A stretch of DNA of 64,000 nucleotides from SAR202 cluster bacterium bin87 (GTDB taxonomy: Bacteria; Chloroflexota; Dehalococcoidia; Lucifugimonadales; UBA3495): the NCBI GenBank assembly GCA_002238825.1, contig MPNC01000012.1, positions 1 through 64,000 on the forward strand, in the 5' to 3' direction. Shown piece after piece: positions 33,196 to 41,602 of this stretch. The number at the start of each line of letters is the position of its first letter. Position 1 is the stretch's first letter. Position numbers and translations under genes: made by a program. The notes under the pieces were generated by a model that was not told where the DNA came from, did no database searches, and saw only the letters and a program-made list of their open reading frames with translations.

Positions 33196-34332
33196 CTACT
33201 TTATGAAGTCGAACTGCTCGTAGGAGCCCTTAAGGATCTCCTGGTCGTCCAGATCAAGCCACTTGTCCAGGATGGTGGCGTAGGTGCTGCGGAAGTCGTT
33301 GTTCCACCTCAGGTCACCTTCGTCCAGCTTGTCCGGTTCCAGGGACGGGTAGTCGCCGTAGAGGCCACCCTTGACGCCATCGCCGATCACGAAGGCCACG
33401 CTGCCCGAACCGTGGTCGGTGCCGGAACCGTTCTCCTGAACGCGGCGGCCGAACTCGGTAAAGAGAAGCATGACTACTTCTTCATTAGCGTTGTGCTCTT
33501 TCAGGTCCTGGTAGAGGTCGTTGACCGCCCGGGACACCTCGCCCCACAGCTTCGCGAAGGAGGTCGGCTGGTTGGCGTGCGTGTCGAATGCGCCGGGGTT
33601 CAGGCCGGTGTAGAGGACACGGGTGCCGAACCCGGCAGTGTGCACCTGGGCAACGTTCTTCACCCACTGTGAGAACATGTCCCCGCCGTACTCCACGCTG
33701 GAGGAATAGATCTCCGGCGCGGTGCGCAGGATGTCGGCGCCTTTCAGGGCGTCCAGGCCGGTCTGGGACAGGTACTCGTTGATGGGTCCGGAGCCGACCA
33801 TGGGCGAGTACATCCGGGAGAAGATGTCCAGCGCCTCGGCGCGCTGACTCTCACCGTCGATGCCGGTCAGCACACCGTAGGTCTCCAGGCTGCCGACGGA
33901 GGCGACGGACACGCCCGGGGCTGCCAGGGCGCGGGGGAGTCCGCGGCCGAAGTTGACGGCGGTCAGGACGTTTTCCTTGTTGGGGTCAATGTCCTGGATG
34001 GCGCGGCCCAGCCAGCCCTCGCTGGACATCTTGGCCGGCTCAGCGGTGTGCCAGATATCCATGGAGCGGAAGTGAGAGCGGATGGGGTTGGGATAGCCAA
34101 TGCCCTGGATCACGGCAACTTTCCCGTCGTCGTACATATCCTTGATCGGGGCCATGGCGGGGTGGAACCCAACCTTGTCGTCAACTGCCAGGACTTCCTC
34201 GACCTCCACCTTCAGGTGAGGGCGATAGTCCTTGTACAACGGGTCGTTGTAGGGGATGATGGTGTTGAGAGCATCAAAGGCCCCCGACATCTGCAGGACT
34301 ACCAGGACCGGGTCTTTCTTCGTAGCGGTCAC
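33196..34332 (-). CDS. DUF1501 family protein, cassette B
   Basis: A 378-residue DUF1501 protein, begun at GTG 34332 because GGGAGGAAAAATC precedes it and the resulting N-terminus (TATKKDPVLVVLQMSGAFDALNT) aligns with the other two copies. Candidate metal-site motifs are PGAFDTHANQ (the HGSF of copies A and C is PGAF here) and LFTEFGRRVQENGSGTDHGSG. IRSHFRSMDIWHTAEP is also shared. No Tat signal is visible. It is the most divergent of the three copies at the SF/AFDxH site. Second gene of cassette B. Confidence 0.9.
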   Translation of the reverse strand: MTATKKDPVLVVLQMSGAFDALNTIIPYNDPLYKDYRPHLKVEVEEVLAVDDKVGFHPAMAPIKDMYDDGKVAVIQGIGYPNPIRSHFRSMDIWHTAEPAKMSSEGWLGRAIQDIDPNKENVLTAVNFGRGLPRALAAPGVSVASVGSLETYGVLTGIDGESQRAEALDIFSRMYSPMVGSGPINEYLSQTGLDALKGADILRTAPEIYSSSVEYGGDMFSQWVKNVAQVHTAGFGTRVLYTGLNPGAFDTHANQPTSFAKLWGEVSRAVNDLYQDLKEHNANEEVVMLLFTEFGRRVQENGSGTDHGSGSVAFVIGDGVKGGLYGDYPSLEPDKLDEGDLRWNNDFRSTYATILDKWLDLDDQEILKGSYEQFDFIK

Positions 34333-34400
34333 GATTTTTCCTCCCGTGGGAATTGTTGCGCGGTTCGTAGGCAAATTCGCGCCAGCCGCACCGGTGTCGG

Positions 34401-35810
34401 CTAGGCGTAGATATATTCCTTGGTGGCGACGATCATCTGGAGCAACTCGCTGACGCGATCGGCGAACTCCGCCGTGTCGGTGTTGATCGTTCCGCCCTTT
34501 TTGAGGCTTGCGGCCAGCATCTCGCGGGTCTCCGGCGACAGCTCGTAGTGACCCATCAGCCGCGAGGTGGTATCCACCATATCCTCTGCTGAGATGACCG
34601 GACCCTGATCAGCCAGGCGGTCGATGATCTCCCGAACTCCAGGCTGCTTGACATCGCCCACGAAATCGGCGGTGAAATTGATGCGATGCACCAGCGTGCC
34701 GCCGTCAATCCACTCGCGTCCGGTGTGCCAGCCTTCGACCGACGGAGGGTTGAAGATCTCCTGACCCATGTGCTTCATCTCGTCAAAGATGAACTCGAAG
34801 CCGGGCTTGGGTTCCGTCCAGTCGCCCACAAGCCTCAAGGTCCCGATTACGGTCTCGATGGGGCTCTTGACGCGCTGGAAGCGGGCGTTCTTGAACGCAT
34901 CGGAGTGGAACAGGACCCGAAGCATGGAACGGATATCGTAGCCGGAGCGGAAATACTCGTCCTCCAGCATCTTGATGGTGTCCATGTCCCGCGGCGGGGT
35001 GTCCATCCACGACGGAACCTGCGCCTCGTCCGCCACGAAGTAACTGTACAGGTGGCGGGAGATGAAGCGGGCGGTGGCCGGCTGCTTCGCGATGATGTCG
35101 ATCACATCCTCGCCGTCGAAATTGCCGGTCTCACCCAGGAAGGTCTTGACGCCCTCGTCGTGGTCGTCCGGGTTGTAGACAAACTTGGCGGAGTAGCGAC
35201 CGTAGGGTTGACCCGGGATGTTGTTGGCAATGGTCCAGCCCGTAAAGGCGCGAGCGCATTCCTTCACGTCGTCCTCGGAGTAGTTGAACTCGCCGTCCAT
35301 GCCGACGCCCATGGAGAACAACTCCAGCAACTCGCGGCCGTAGTTCTCGTTGATGGCGCCCTTGTGGCTGAGGCAGTTGTCCAGGAAGAAGATCATCGCT
35401 GGATCTTTGGAAATCTGCACCAGCAGATCGCGGAAACTACCCATGCCGTACTGCCGGAACATTTCAATCTCGTCATACGACGTCGGGTAGCTCTGGGTCT
35501 TGCTGTCCGCAGTGCACAGGATGCTATGCCAGAAGAGGCATATTTTCTCTTCCAGCTGGTTCCTGGAATTGATGAAACGGAAGGCGACGTACTCGGGCAA
35601 GCCCCGGGTGTGGTGGCTCCACTCGATGAAGCATCGCTCCGCGATGTCCAGGTCCATCCCATTGTCATGCTGTTCGGGGTTCAGCAACTCGTCGACGGTG
35701 GCGTCGTACCCCTTGGCCGCACGGGCCTCGAGCTCATCGTACTTTGCGCCGAAACCGGCCCGGCGCATGAGATGAGCCATCAATCCAATGTCGTGGTCAT
35801 TGTATGCCAT
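34401..35810 (-). CDS. DUF1800 family protein, cassette B
   Basis: A 469-residue DUF1800 protein with HLMRRAGFGAKYDEL near the N-terminus, LFWHSILCTADSKT in the middle, INENYGRELLELFSMG, ARAFTGWTI, and NPPSVEGWHTGREWIDGG toward the end. No signal peptide. GAGGAGGTTTTACC precedes the ATG at 35810; the longer frame from 35840 lacks a binding site. First gene of cassette B, 68 bases before DUF1501. Confidence 0.9.
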   Translation of the reverse strand: MAYNDHDIGLMAHLMRRAGFGAKYDELEARAAKGYDATVDELLNPEQHDNGMDLDIAERCFIEWSHHTRGLPEYVAFRFINSRNQLEEKICLFWHSILCTADSKTQSYPTSYDEIEMFRQYGMGSFRDLLVQISKDPAMIFFLDNCLSHKGAINENYGRELLELFSMGVGMDGEFNYSEDDVKECARAFTGWTIANNIPGQPYGRYSAKFVYNPDDHDEGVKTFLGETGNFDGEDVIDIIAKQPATARFISRHLYSYFVADEAQVPSWMDTPPRDMDTIKMLEDEYFRSGYDIRSMLRVLFHSDAFKNARFQRVKSPIETVIGTLRLVGDWTEPKPGFEFIFDEMKHMGQEIFNPPSVEGWHTGREWIDGGTLVHRINFTADFVGDVKQPGVREIIDRLADQGPVISAEDMVDTTSRLMGHYELSPETREMLAASLKKGGTINTDTAEFADRVSELLQMIVATKEYIYA

Positions 35811-35852
35811 TGGTAAAACCTCCTCGATCTGAATCAACAAATCGTCAGCGGT

Positions 35853-35881
35853 ATCCTACCATTAAGCGGCAGGCCGCTCAA
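35853..35881 (-). promoter_or_regulatory. Sigma70-like promoter of cassette B
   Basis: On the minus strand, TTGAGC (35881-35876), 17 bases, then TAGGAT (35858-35853), 43 bases before the DUF1800 start. Same architecture as cassettes A and C. Confidence 0.62.
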
Positions 35882-35988
35882 CCGTATCGATGGTCCACGG
35901 CCGCTTTGGCAAGTCGCGCGTTACGTTTATCGTCGTTTTCTGTCGGAGCATCCGACGCACGGGTCAATCTCGCGATTGGGGCCTCGCC

Positions 35989-36231
35989 TCATTCTGTCGG
36001 AACCCGCGCGTTGAAGATCCGGCCGTACTGCACAAAGGCTACAACCGTGGTCACGACCAGTCCCAGGCACAACAGGTCGATGACAGCCGTGGCCAGGGAC
36101 ACCGCGCCGTACGGGTCCGCTGCAGACGCCCCGAATATCTCCATGCCGGCGCTGATGACGATCCGAACCGTCACCAGTCCAATGGTCAAGCCGGCAATCC
36201 ACCAGCGCAGCAGCGCCAACGTCCTTTTCAC
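35989..36231 (-). CDS. Small membrane protein of unknown function
   Basis: An 80-residue protein with two strong hydrophobic segments (WWIAGLTIGLVTVRIVISAG and TAVIDLLCLGLVVTTVVAFV) joined by a short polar loop with DPYGA. The basic N-terminus MKRTLALLR suggests an N-in arrangement. I do not recognise the family. It lies between the amidase and cassette B on the same strand, 39 bases after the amidase gene begins its downstream gap, so co-transcription with the amidase is possible. Confidence 0.6.
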   Translation of the reverse strand: MKRTLALLRWWIAGLTIGLVTVRIVISAGMEIFGASAADPYGAVSLATAVIDLLCLGLVVTTVVAFVQYGRIFNARVPTE

Positions 36232-36270
36232 GTAACCGTTCCGTTTAGCAGGCCTGATAGAGCCGGAACA

Positions 36271-37677
36271 CTAAATCGGCGGCCGCTGATCGTACCAACG
36301 GGCGTGCTGCTGGTAAGTGTAGGCCGCCTGTATGACGCCGGGCTCGTCGAAGGGTTTGCCGGCGAACTGCATGCCCACGGGCAGGCCGCTCTCGGTAAAC
36401 CCGCAGGGCACGGAGATGGCCGGCAAACCGGTGGCGTTGAATGGCGCGGTAAAACTGCGCCCCCGGGCGGTGCTCGACGGATCGTAGCCTTCGAATGCCG
36501 CCGCCGGCTGGGTCATGGTGGGCGTGACGAGAAGATCAACATTCTGCATGACCTCAGCGAACTCCCGGCGAGCCCAGGTTCGCACCCGTTGGGCCTGCAG
36601 GTAGTCCGACGCGGTCATCATGCCACCCACACGGAACCGGCCACGAACGATCTCCCCGAATTCTTCCGGCCGAGACTTCAGGTTGGGCTCGTGGTAGGCG
36701 TAGGCTTCGCTGACCATGATGACCGAATTGGCGGCGCGGATGTAGTCCAGGCTGGGCAGCGAGACCTCCTGCACGCGGGCGCCGAGGCTCTCCAATTCGC
36801 CAATTGCCTTCTCCACGGTGGCAACGACCTCAGCGTTAACGCTGGGATCCGGATCGAAGAAATAGTGCCGGGGCATCCCCAATCTTAGGCCACGAATATC
36901 CTCACGCAGGGACCGGGAATAGTCCGGAACCGGCGCCTTGCTGGACGTCGGGTCCTTGGGATCGTGACCGGCAATGGCCTGCAGCATGTACGCCGTGTCT
37001 TCGACGGTCCAGGTCATGGGTCCGGCGTGGTCCTGGGACCAACTCAGGGTCACCACGCCGTAACGGCTGACGCGGCCATAGGTGGGCTTGAGGCCAACGA
37101 TGCCGCACAGGGACGCTGGCCCGCGTATCGACCCGCCGGTGCAGGAACCGAGCGCGCCCAGCGCCTGACCCGAGGCCACCGCCGAGCCGGAACCGCTGCT
37201 CGATCCGCCCGTGATGTGGTTCAGGTTCCAGGGGTTGCAGGCCGGCTCGAAGGGCGTGGTCCAGTCGGGTCCACCCAGGGCGAACTCGTGCATCGCGAGT
37301 TTCCCCAGCAGGATCCCCCCGGCATCCTTCAGGCGGGCCGTGGTGGTGGCGTCCCGGGTGGGCACGCGTTCGATATCGACGCGTGAACCGGAGGTCGTGC
37401 GGATGCCGGCGGTGTCGTACAGGTCTTTCAGGGCGAATGGGATCCCGTGCATCGGGCCGCGGTATTCGCCGCGAAGCATCTCCGACTCGGCGACGCGGGC
37501 CTGCTCGAGGGCTTCGTCCGCCAACAGGAGGATGAAAGAGTGCAGGCGGTCGTCGGTGTCGGCGATGCGGTCCAGGCAGGCTCGCGTAAGTTCCACCGGG
37601 GACAGTTCTCCCCGGCGCATCAACTCCCCGGCCTGGTGGATGGTCAGAAAATACAAACGCTGGTCAGCAGTTGCCAT
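36271..37677 (-). CDS. Amidase (amidase-signature family, GatA-like)
   Basis: A 468-residue hydrolase. The Ser-cisSer-Lys triad is visible: Lys84 (FALKDLYDT), the serine cluster 159-161 (TGGSSSGSGSA) and nucleophile Ser183 in GSCTGGSIRGPASLCG, where Cys replaces the usual Asp of GSDTGGSIR. GIVGLKPTYGRVSRYGV follows as expected. It cleaves an amide, but the substrate is unknown. The family includes the GatA subunit of tRNA amidotransferase, yet no gatB is present here. AAGGAGTGATCACTC precedes the ATG. A small GatC/AtzG-like protein is encoded 50 bases upstream and is probably its partner. Confidence 0.92.
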   Translation of the reverse strand: MATADQRLYFLTIHQAGELMRRGELSPVELTRACLDRIADTDDRLHSFILLLADEALEQARVAESEMLRGEYRGPMHGIPFALKDLYDTAGIRTTSGSRVDIERVPTRDATTTARLKDAGGILLGKLAMHEFALGGPDWTTPFEPACNPWNLNHITGGSSSGSGSAVASGQALGALGSCTGGSIRGPASLCGIVGLKPTYGRVSRYGVVTLSWSQDHAGPMTWTVEDTAYMLQAIAGHDPKDPTSSKAPVPDYSRSLREDIRGLRLGMPRHYFFDPDPSVNAEVVATVEKAIGELESLGARVQEVSLPSLDYIRAANSVIMVSEAYAYHEPNLKSRPEEFGEIVRGRFRVGGMMTASDYLQAQRVRTWARREFAEVMQNVDLLVTPTMTQPAAAFEGYDPSSTARGRSFTAPFNATGLPAISVPCGFTESGLPVGMQFAGKPFDEPGVIQAAYTYQQHARWYDQRPPI

Positions 37678-37727
37678 GAGTGATCACTCCTTGCGGTGCG
37701 GCGCATACCCGGTCGCGACGGCAGAGG

Positions 37728-37928
37728 CTACTCTTCAGGCCAGTCGGGGCGGAATTCCACCACCATCTCCGTGGCGCCGAAATCGATTTGGTGGAGATCA
37801 TAGGCGTAGCCGGCGTACAGGTCGTAAGTGGGCTTGATTTCTTCGACCTCAGCGCGGGTCATGCCCAGGCCGGCATGGTCAGCGATCCGCTGAAGTTCGT
37901 CGATAGATATCTCACTGGGATGGGGCAT
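37728..37928 (-). CDS. Small GatC/AtzG-like partner of the amidase
   Basis: A 66-residue protein. SIDELQRIADHAGLGMTRAEVEEIKPTYD has the helix pattern of GatC or AtzG-type small subunits, which wrap and stabilise amidase-signature enzymes; the rest (EFRPDWPEE) is short and acidic. GGAGGCTTCAAA precedes the ATG. Its place directly upstream of the amidase on the same strand supports the assignment, though the similarity is judged by eye only. Confidence 0.6.
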   Translation of the reverse strand: MPHPSEISIDELQRIADHAGLGMTRAEVEEIKPTYDLYAGYAYDLHQIDFGATEMVVEFRPDWPEE

Positions 37929-38031
37929 TTTGAAGCCTCCGTTGCAACGTTACACGGCAATGCCGTCAGGCGATTAACTTGAGACATACATGCGGGATTA
38001 TACATCGGAGCCAGTCTGGTGGATGCTCTGG

Positions 38032-39777
38032 CTAGGGTTCTCTGAATATTTCTTCGCCGCGGTGCAGGCGCAGGGCAATCTGGTACGTCTGGCCCACTGA
38101 GCGCGATGTCGGCGCATGGGCGGCCAGGTAACGCGCCATGCCGATCAGCACATGCCGGCCGGATTCGGCTCCGCGTCTGGCCCGGTACTGACCGAATCCA
38201 GCGTCGACTATCTGGAAGGAATGAAAACCGGCGTCCTCAGCCAGCATCGCATGTCCCAGGGCCGCCAGCAGCGCGTCCCGGTCTCCCGCGCCGGTCAGGT
38301 GGCGAGAAACGAGATGCGATACCTCCTCCACCTGCTGACGCACATTCATCAAGTCGCCCAGCTCGGTCAGCGCCGCGTTGCCGACCACGGGGTCGGGGCC
38401 CGTCTCCGGAATGCGTTGAGCCGGCATGTTGAGGAACCGGTCAAGGTAGATGCTCATGGCGACGTCAAACACCCCACGCAGCAATTCCACGGACGGGGCA
38501 CGCTCCAGCGCGCGGTGCAGGGCGTTGGCTGCCGTGAGCGTGTTGTGCACCGTGTCCCAATCACCGAACTCGTTGGAGATGTGGAAGTGAGCCATCCGCA
38601 GGAACGCGGCATAGGCAACCGCGGAGCCCAATTGCTCCGCGCTCGCCCCGGAACGTATTGCCCTTTTGATTGCGTCGATGATATCCGACGGGGATTCGCC
38701 CAGCATTTCACGAGCCAAGGCGTTGGCATCGTCCCAGACCACGGCGCCGCGGCCCGCTTCGCACAGCGCCGGAAGTTCTTCCCGAGCCTGCCATACCAGG
38801 GAGGCCAGATCGATGGGGTGTCGCCACGCACTGAGTTCCTGGCTGCGGCGGGCGCGGGCCATACCGTGGACGAGGCTGGTGAGCGTCTGGCTGGCGTGTT
38901 CCCAACCGATGTGGTCGAGCAACTCGAACGCCTTGTTAGCGAAATCCAGGGTATGGCCGGCATCCAGGTAGATGTGATCGGTACTCGCCGTGAAAATCAT
39001 GTCGGCAATGTCCCGGCGCGGCAGTCCCAGCTCGATTGCCGTTCTCAGACACCGTTCCGCGGCGTCCTCGTCGCGCACGTCGATGAAGTTCCGGAACCAC
39101 TGCTTGAAGATCTCGGGCCGGGTTTCCCCGGTGGGCAACGGGTCCACCACGAAACGCGGTGGCCGGCCGGCGCACTCCCGCGAAACGTGGAGCAGCCCCT
39201 GGTACAGCGCCAGGGGTCGATCATCCTCCGCGAGAGTGGGGAGGATGTTCGCCGTCGCGGTGAGGATAGTCATGGCCGGACCCCATCCTTCCGACGTGTA
39301 CCGGGTACCAAAATCGGCGCCGATCCGAAGGGGTACGCGGTAATCCGCTCCGGCGGCGTGCAGGCCCAACACCGACTTGGCGGACACCAGGCGTATGTTG
39401 TGCTCCAGCCCGTCGCGCAGCCGACCCGTCCAGTGAGCCACGTCGTCGCGCTCGGTCGGCCGCGGGTCAACCCAGACCTGCCCGTCGACCACGGTGACGG
39501 GGAAGCTCCGCACGTCATCTGCGAAGGGATTGAAGGTTCCGCCGCTGGCCAGGTCAAACCGGGCATGGTGCCAATGGCAGGTCAGAATGCCGCCGCTGAC
39601 GCTGCCTCGGTCCAGCGGAAACCCCATGTGCGGGCAGCGGTTATCGACCGCATGAACCTGCCCGTCGTGGTAGAAGACGGCGACCGCGTGCCCGCCGCCG
39701 GTAACGACCTTGCAGCCGGCGGATGCTATCTCCTCAATGGTCCCGGCAAATATCTGCCCCGCTAGCTGCGTCGCCAT
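38032..39777 (-). CDS. Rieske [2Fe-2S] protein with a long uncharacterised C-terminal domain
   Basis: A 581-residue protein. Residues 1-110 form a Rieske domain with ligands Cys48-x-His50 (CPHMG) and Cys67-x-x-His70 (CHWHH). The remaining ~470 residues are predicted mostly helical, contain no Rieske oxygenase mononuclear iron motif that I can see, and match nothing I recognise; segments such as FADNKAFELLDHIGWEHASQ-like helices and ERCLRTAIELGLPRRDIADM suggest repeated helical hairpins. It may be an electron-transfer module fused to a sensor or enzyme. GGAGGGACGCGAC precedes the ATG at 39777. It is not linked to a reductase gene. Confidence 0.82.
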   Translation of the reverse strand: MATQLAGQIFAGTIEEIASAGCKVVTGGGHAVAVFYHDGQVHAVDNRCPHMGFPLDRGSVSGGILTCHWHHARFDLASGGTFNPFADDVRSFPVTVVDGQVWVDPRPTERDDVAHWTGRLRDGLEHNIRLVSAKSVLGLHAAGADYRVPLRIGADFGTRYTSEGWGPAMTILTATANILPTLAEDDRPLALYQGLLHVSRECAGRPPRFVVDPLPTGETRPEIFKQWFRNFIDVRDEDAAERCLRTAIELGLPRRDIADMIFTASTDHIYLDAGHTLDFANKAFELLDHIGWEHASQTLTSLVHGMARARRSQELSAWRHPIDLASLVWQAREELPALCEAGRGAVVWDDANALAREMLGESPSDIIDAIKRAIRSGASAEQLGSAVAYAAFLRMAHFHISNEFGDWDTVHNTLTAANALHRALERAPSVELLRGVFDVAMSIYLDRFLNMPAQRIPETGPDPVVGNAALTELGDLMNVRQQVEEVSHLVSRHLTGAGDRDALLAALGHAMLAEDAGFHSFQIVDAGFGQYRARRGAESGRHVLIGMARYLAAHAPTSRSVGQTYQIALRLHRGEEIFREP

Positions 39778-39829
39778 GTCGCGTCCCTCCAAACCCAAGC
39801 CGCGTTAGCTCCGAACCTGGCCGACCGTG

Positions 39830-40606
39830 CTATTTCTTGGCGTAGCGGCCCATGAACGTCCGGATGGCGTCGAAATACTGCTGGATTCCCACGTACATCA
39901 GATCGTTATGTCCGGCGCCGGGGATGATCTCCAGGTGCTTCTCAGTGGTGCGCATCCTGTCGTGCATGCCCACCGCGTCGGCCACCGGAGCGAGTTCGTC
40001 CCGTTCGCCGTGGATGACCAGCGCCGGGATGTTTATCGAGTAAAACTTTTCGTGGTAGGCCTCTTCGAGCGCTTGGGCCGACTCGGCGTCCAGACCCTCC
40101 GTGAAACGTCCCAGGTTGGGACGGCCGCTCTCGATGATGACGCCGTTGATATGTTCCGCAGCCGTAACTGCCAGTTCGCCGGCGGCGTGCCGCCCCATGG
40201 ACCGTCCCATCACGTAAACGGGCCCGGTGAAACTCAGTTCCTCCATCTCATCACGCAGCTGATCGAGTACCTTGCGCGCATCGGACAGCATGGTCGTAAA
40301 GGTTGGCGAGCCGCCGGACGCTCCGTAGCCGCGATAGTCGGCCACAAAGAAATTGGCCCCGATCCGGTTGTAGAAGGGGGCAATTACGTCGTAGCCAGCG
40401 GCTGTTTCGCCATTGCCGTAGAAAAACAGCACGGTGGGGTTGTCCTTCCCTACCACGTGGAACCGGCTGGAGAGCGCCACCCCGTCGTCCACCGGTATCG
40501 CGTAGTCGACGGCGGCCTCCGGCGCATTCGTCCAATGGCGCTGAGGGTAGAAGGAACGACCCGACCCCTCCAGGTTGTCCAGCACTGAATAGTCAACCGC
40601 AGTCAT
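39830..40606 (-). CDS. Alpha/beta hydrolase
   Basis: A 258-residue serine hydrolase. VLFFYGNGETAAGYD gives the oxyanion-hole region, YVMGRSMGRHAAGELA holds the nucleophile elbow (Ser136), and LVIHGERDELAP with the late GAGHNDLMYVG provides the Asp and His. VADYRGYGASGGSPTF matches the common alpha/beta-hydrolase pattern. It lies 52 bases upstream of the Rieske protein on the same strand and might be co-transcribed. GGGAAGGGTTT precedes the ATG at 40606. Substrate unknown, probably an ester or thioester. Confidence 0.9.
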   Translation of the reverse strand: MTAVDYSVLDNLEGSGRSFYPQRHWTNAPEAAVDYAIPVDDGVALSSRFHVVGKDNPTVLFFYGNGETAAGYDVIAPFYNRIGANFFVADYRGYGASGGSPTFTTMLSDARKVLDQLRDEMEELSFTGPVYVMGRSMGRHAAGELAVTAAEHINGVIIESGRPNLGRFTEGLDAESAQALEEAYHEKFYSINIPALVIHGERDELAPVADAVGMHDRMRTTEKHLEIIPGAGHNDLMYVGIQQYFDAIRTFMGRYAKK

Positions 40607-40714
40607 AAACCCTTCCCACCGAATAATTGGCATTATACTATGTTGGGACAATCGCTACTGGGCTCCACATCAATGCCGGAGATGAACCAGGACAGTGGAG
40701 GAGTATGAAGGCCA

Positions 40715-41491
40715 ATGTTGCACTTGGTTATGGAACTGGTCTTCTCCGCCATGTTGCTGGCGCACTTCCTGAGTGCCGAGATAATGCCGCCGCCGGATGT
40801 CCGCACACTCCCAACACCCGTCCCGGTCGCAGTGCCCCCGATGCCTACGCCGGAATCCACGCCGGTTCCAGCATTTGGCAATGGGGTTCATGCCGTCAGT
40901 GCAGCGGGCGTCGCGCCGGGAACTTACCGATCGTCTGATCAGCCGGGTGCCTGCTATTGGGCGCGCCGGTCGGGTTTTGGCGGCACTGGCGACATCATTG
41001 CCAGCGCCAGTATCCAGGACTATAACGCGGTAGTCACCATCCTGCGCAGCGACGTTGGGTTTGAAACCAGGGGGTGCGCTCCCTGGCTAAAAGTGAGATT
41101 GCCGGACGTGGGATCGCATTACACAACCTACTCAAACCGGGTCGGTGATGGCCGGCATATTGTAGGGGATGACATTGCGCCTGGCACGTACCGCACGACG
41201 AATCAGCAGGGTTCCTGCCGCTGGGCACGACTGTCGGATTTCACCGGCATTGACAACGTAATCGCCCATGGCACAGTCACTTCAGCCGACACAAACGTTA
41301 CGATAGCGGTAACCGACGTGGGGTTTGAAAGCGACGGCTGTGGGGAATGGCAATCCCTTGGGTTCAATAACTGCGCCGAAATGCGGGCGGTGTTTCCCTA
41401 CCCGGATGGCGTTGGGCGCGGCCATCCAGCGTACGCTGAGCGTCTCGACCGGGACGGTGACGGGCGGGCTTGCGAAGTGGACGACAATTAG
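40715..41491 (+). CDS. Exported protein with two internal repeats and a C-terminal Excalibur domain
   Basis: A 258-residue protein. An N-terminal hydrophobic stretch (LVFSAMLLAHFL) could be a signal or anchor, followed by a P/T-rich linker (PTPVPVAVPPMPTPESTPVP). Two related modules follow, residues about 68-122 (GTYRSSDQPGACYWARRS) and 154-206 (GTYRTTNQQGSCRWARLS), both ending DVGFE-x-x-GC-x-x-W. The C-terminus, NCAEMRAVFPYPDG ... LDRDGDGRACE, is an Excalibur calcium-binding domain. The start is uncertain: GGAGGAG lies 13 bases before the ATG at 40715 and closer to an out-of-frame ATG at 40705. Probably a cell-surface protein. Confidence 0.78.
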   Translation: MLHLVMELVFSAMLLAHFLSAEIMPPPDVRTLPTPVPVAVPPMPTPESTPVPAFGNGVHAVSAAGVAPGTYRSSDQPGACYWARRSGFGGTGDIIASASIQDYNAVVTILRSDVGFETRGCAPWLKVRLPDVGSHYTTYSNRVGDGRHIVGDDIAPGTYRTTNQQGSCRWARLSDFTGIDNVIAHGTVTSADTNVTIAVTDVGFESDGCGEWQSLGFNNCAEMRAVFPYPDGVGRGHPAYAERLDRDGDGRACEVDDN

Positions 41492-41511
41492 CCGGGTTGA
41501 AACGCTGGACC

Positions 41512-41528
41512 GGGCGGCAAGCCCGCCC
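41512..41528 (+). terminator. Weak hairpin after the Excalibur protein
   Basis: GGGCGG-CAAGC-CCGCCC, a 6-bp stem followed by TT. A marginal terminator 20 bases after the stop. Confidence 0.3.
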
Positions 41529-41602
41529 TTGCGAATAATTGAGCCTATACTGCGCCATGATGACCGCCTTGCCCTCCTACACCAGAACCGGAGGTTATTA
41601 CC

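Noticed and set aside
38116-39765. A 549-codon plus-strand open frame opposite the Rieske gene
   Set aside because: The minus-strand frame carries an intact Rieske motif and a ribosome-binding site; this one is a shadow.
40705-40938. Alternative start for the Excalibur protein at ATG 40705 with a frameshift
   Set aside because: That frame gives no signal-like or repeated sequence; the 40715 frame continues intact to the end, so no frameshift is needed.
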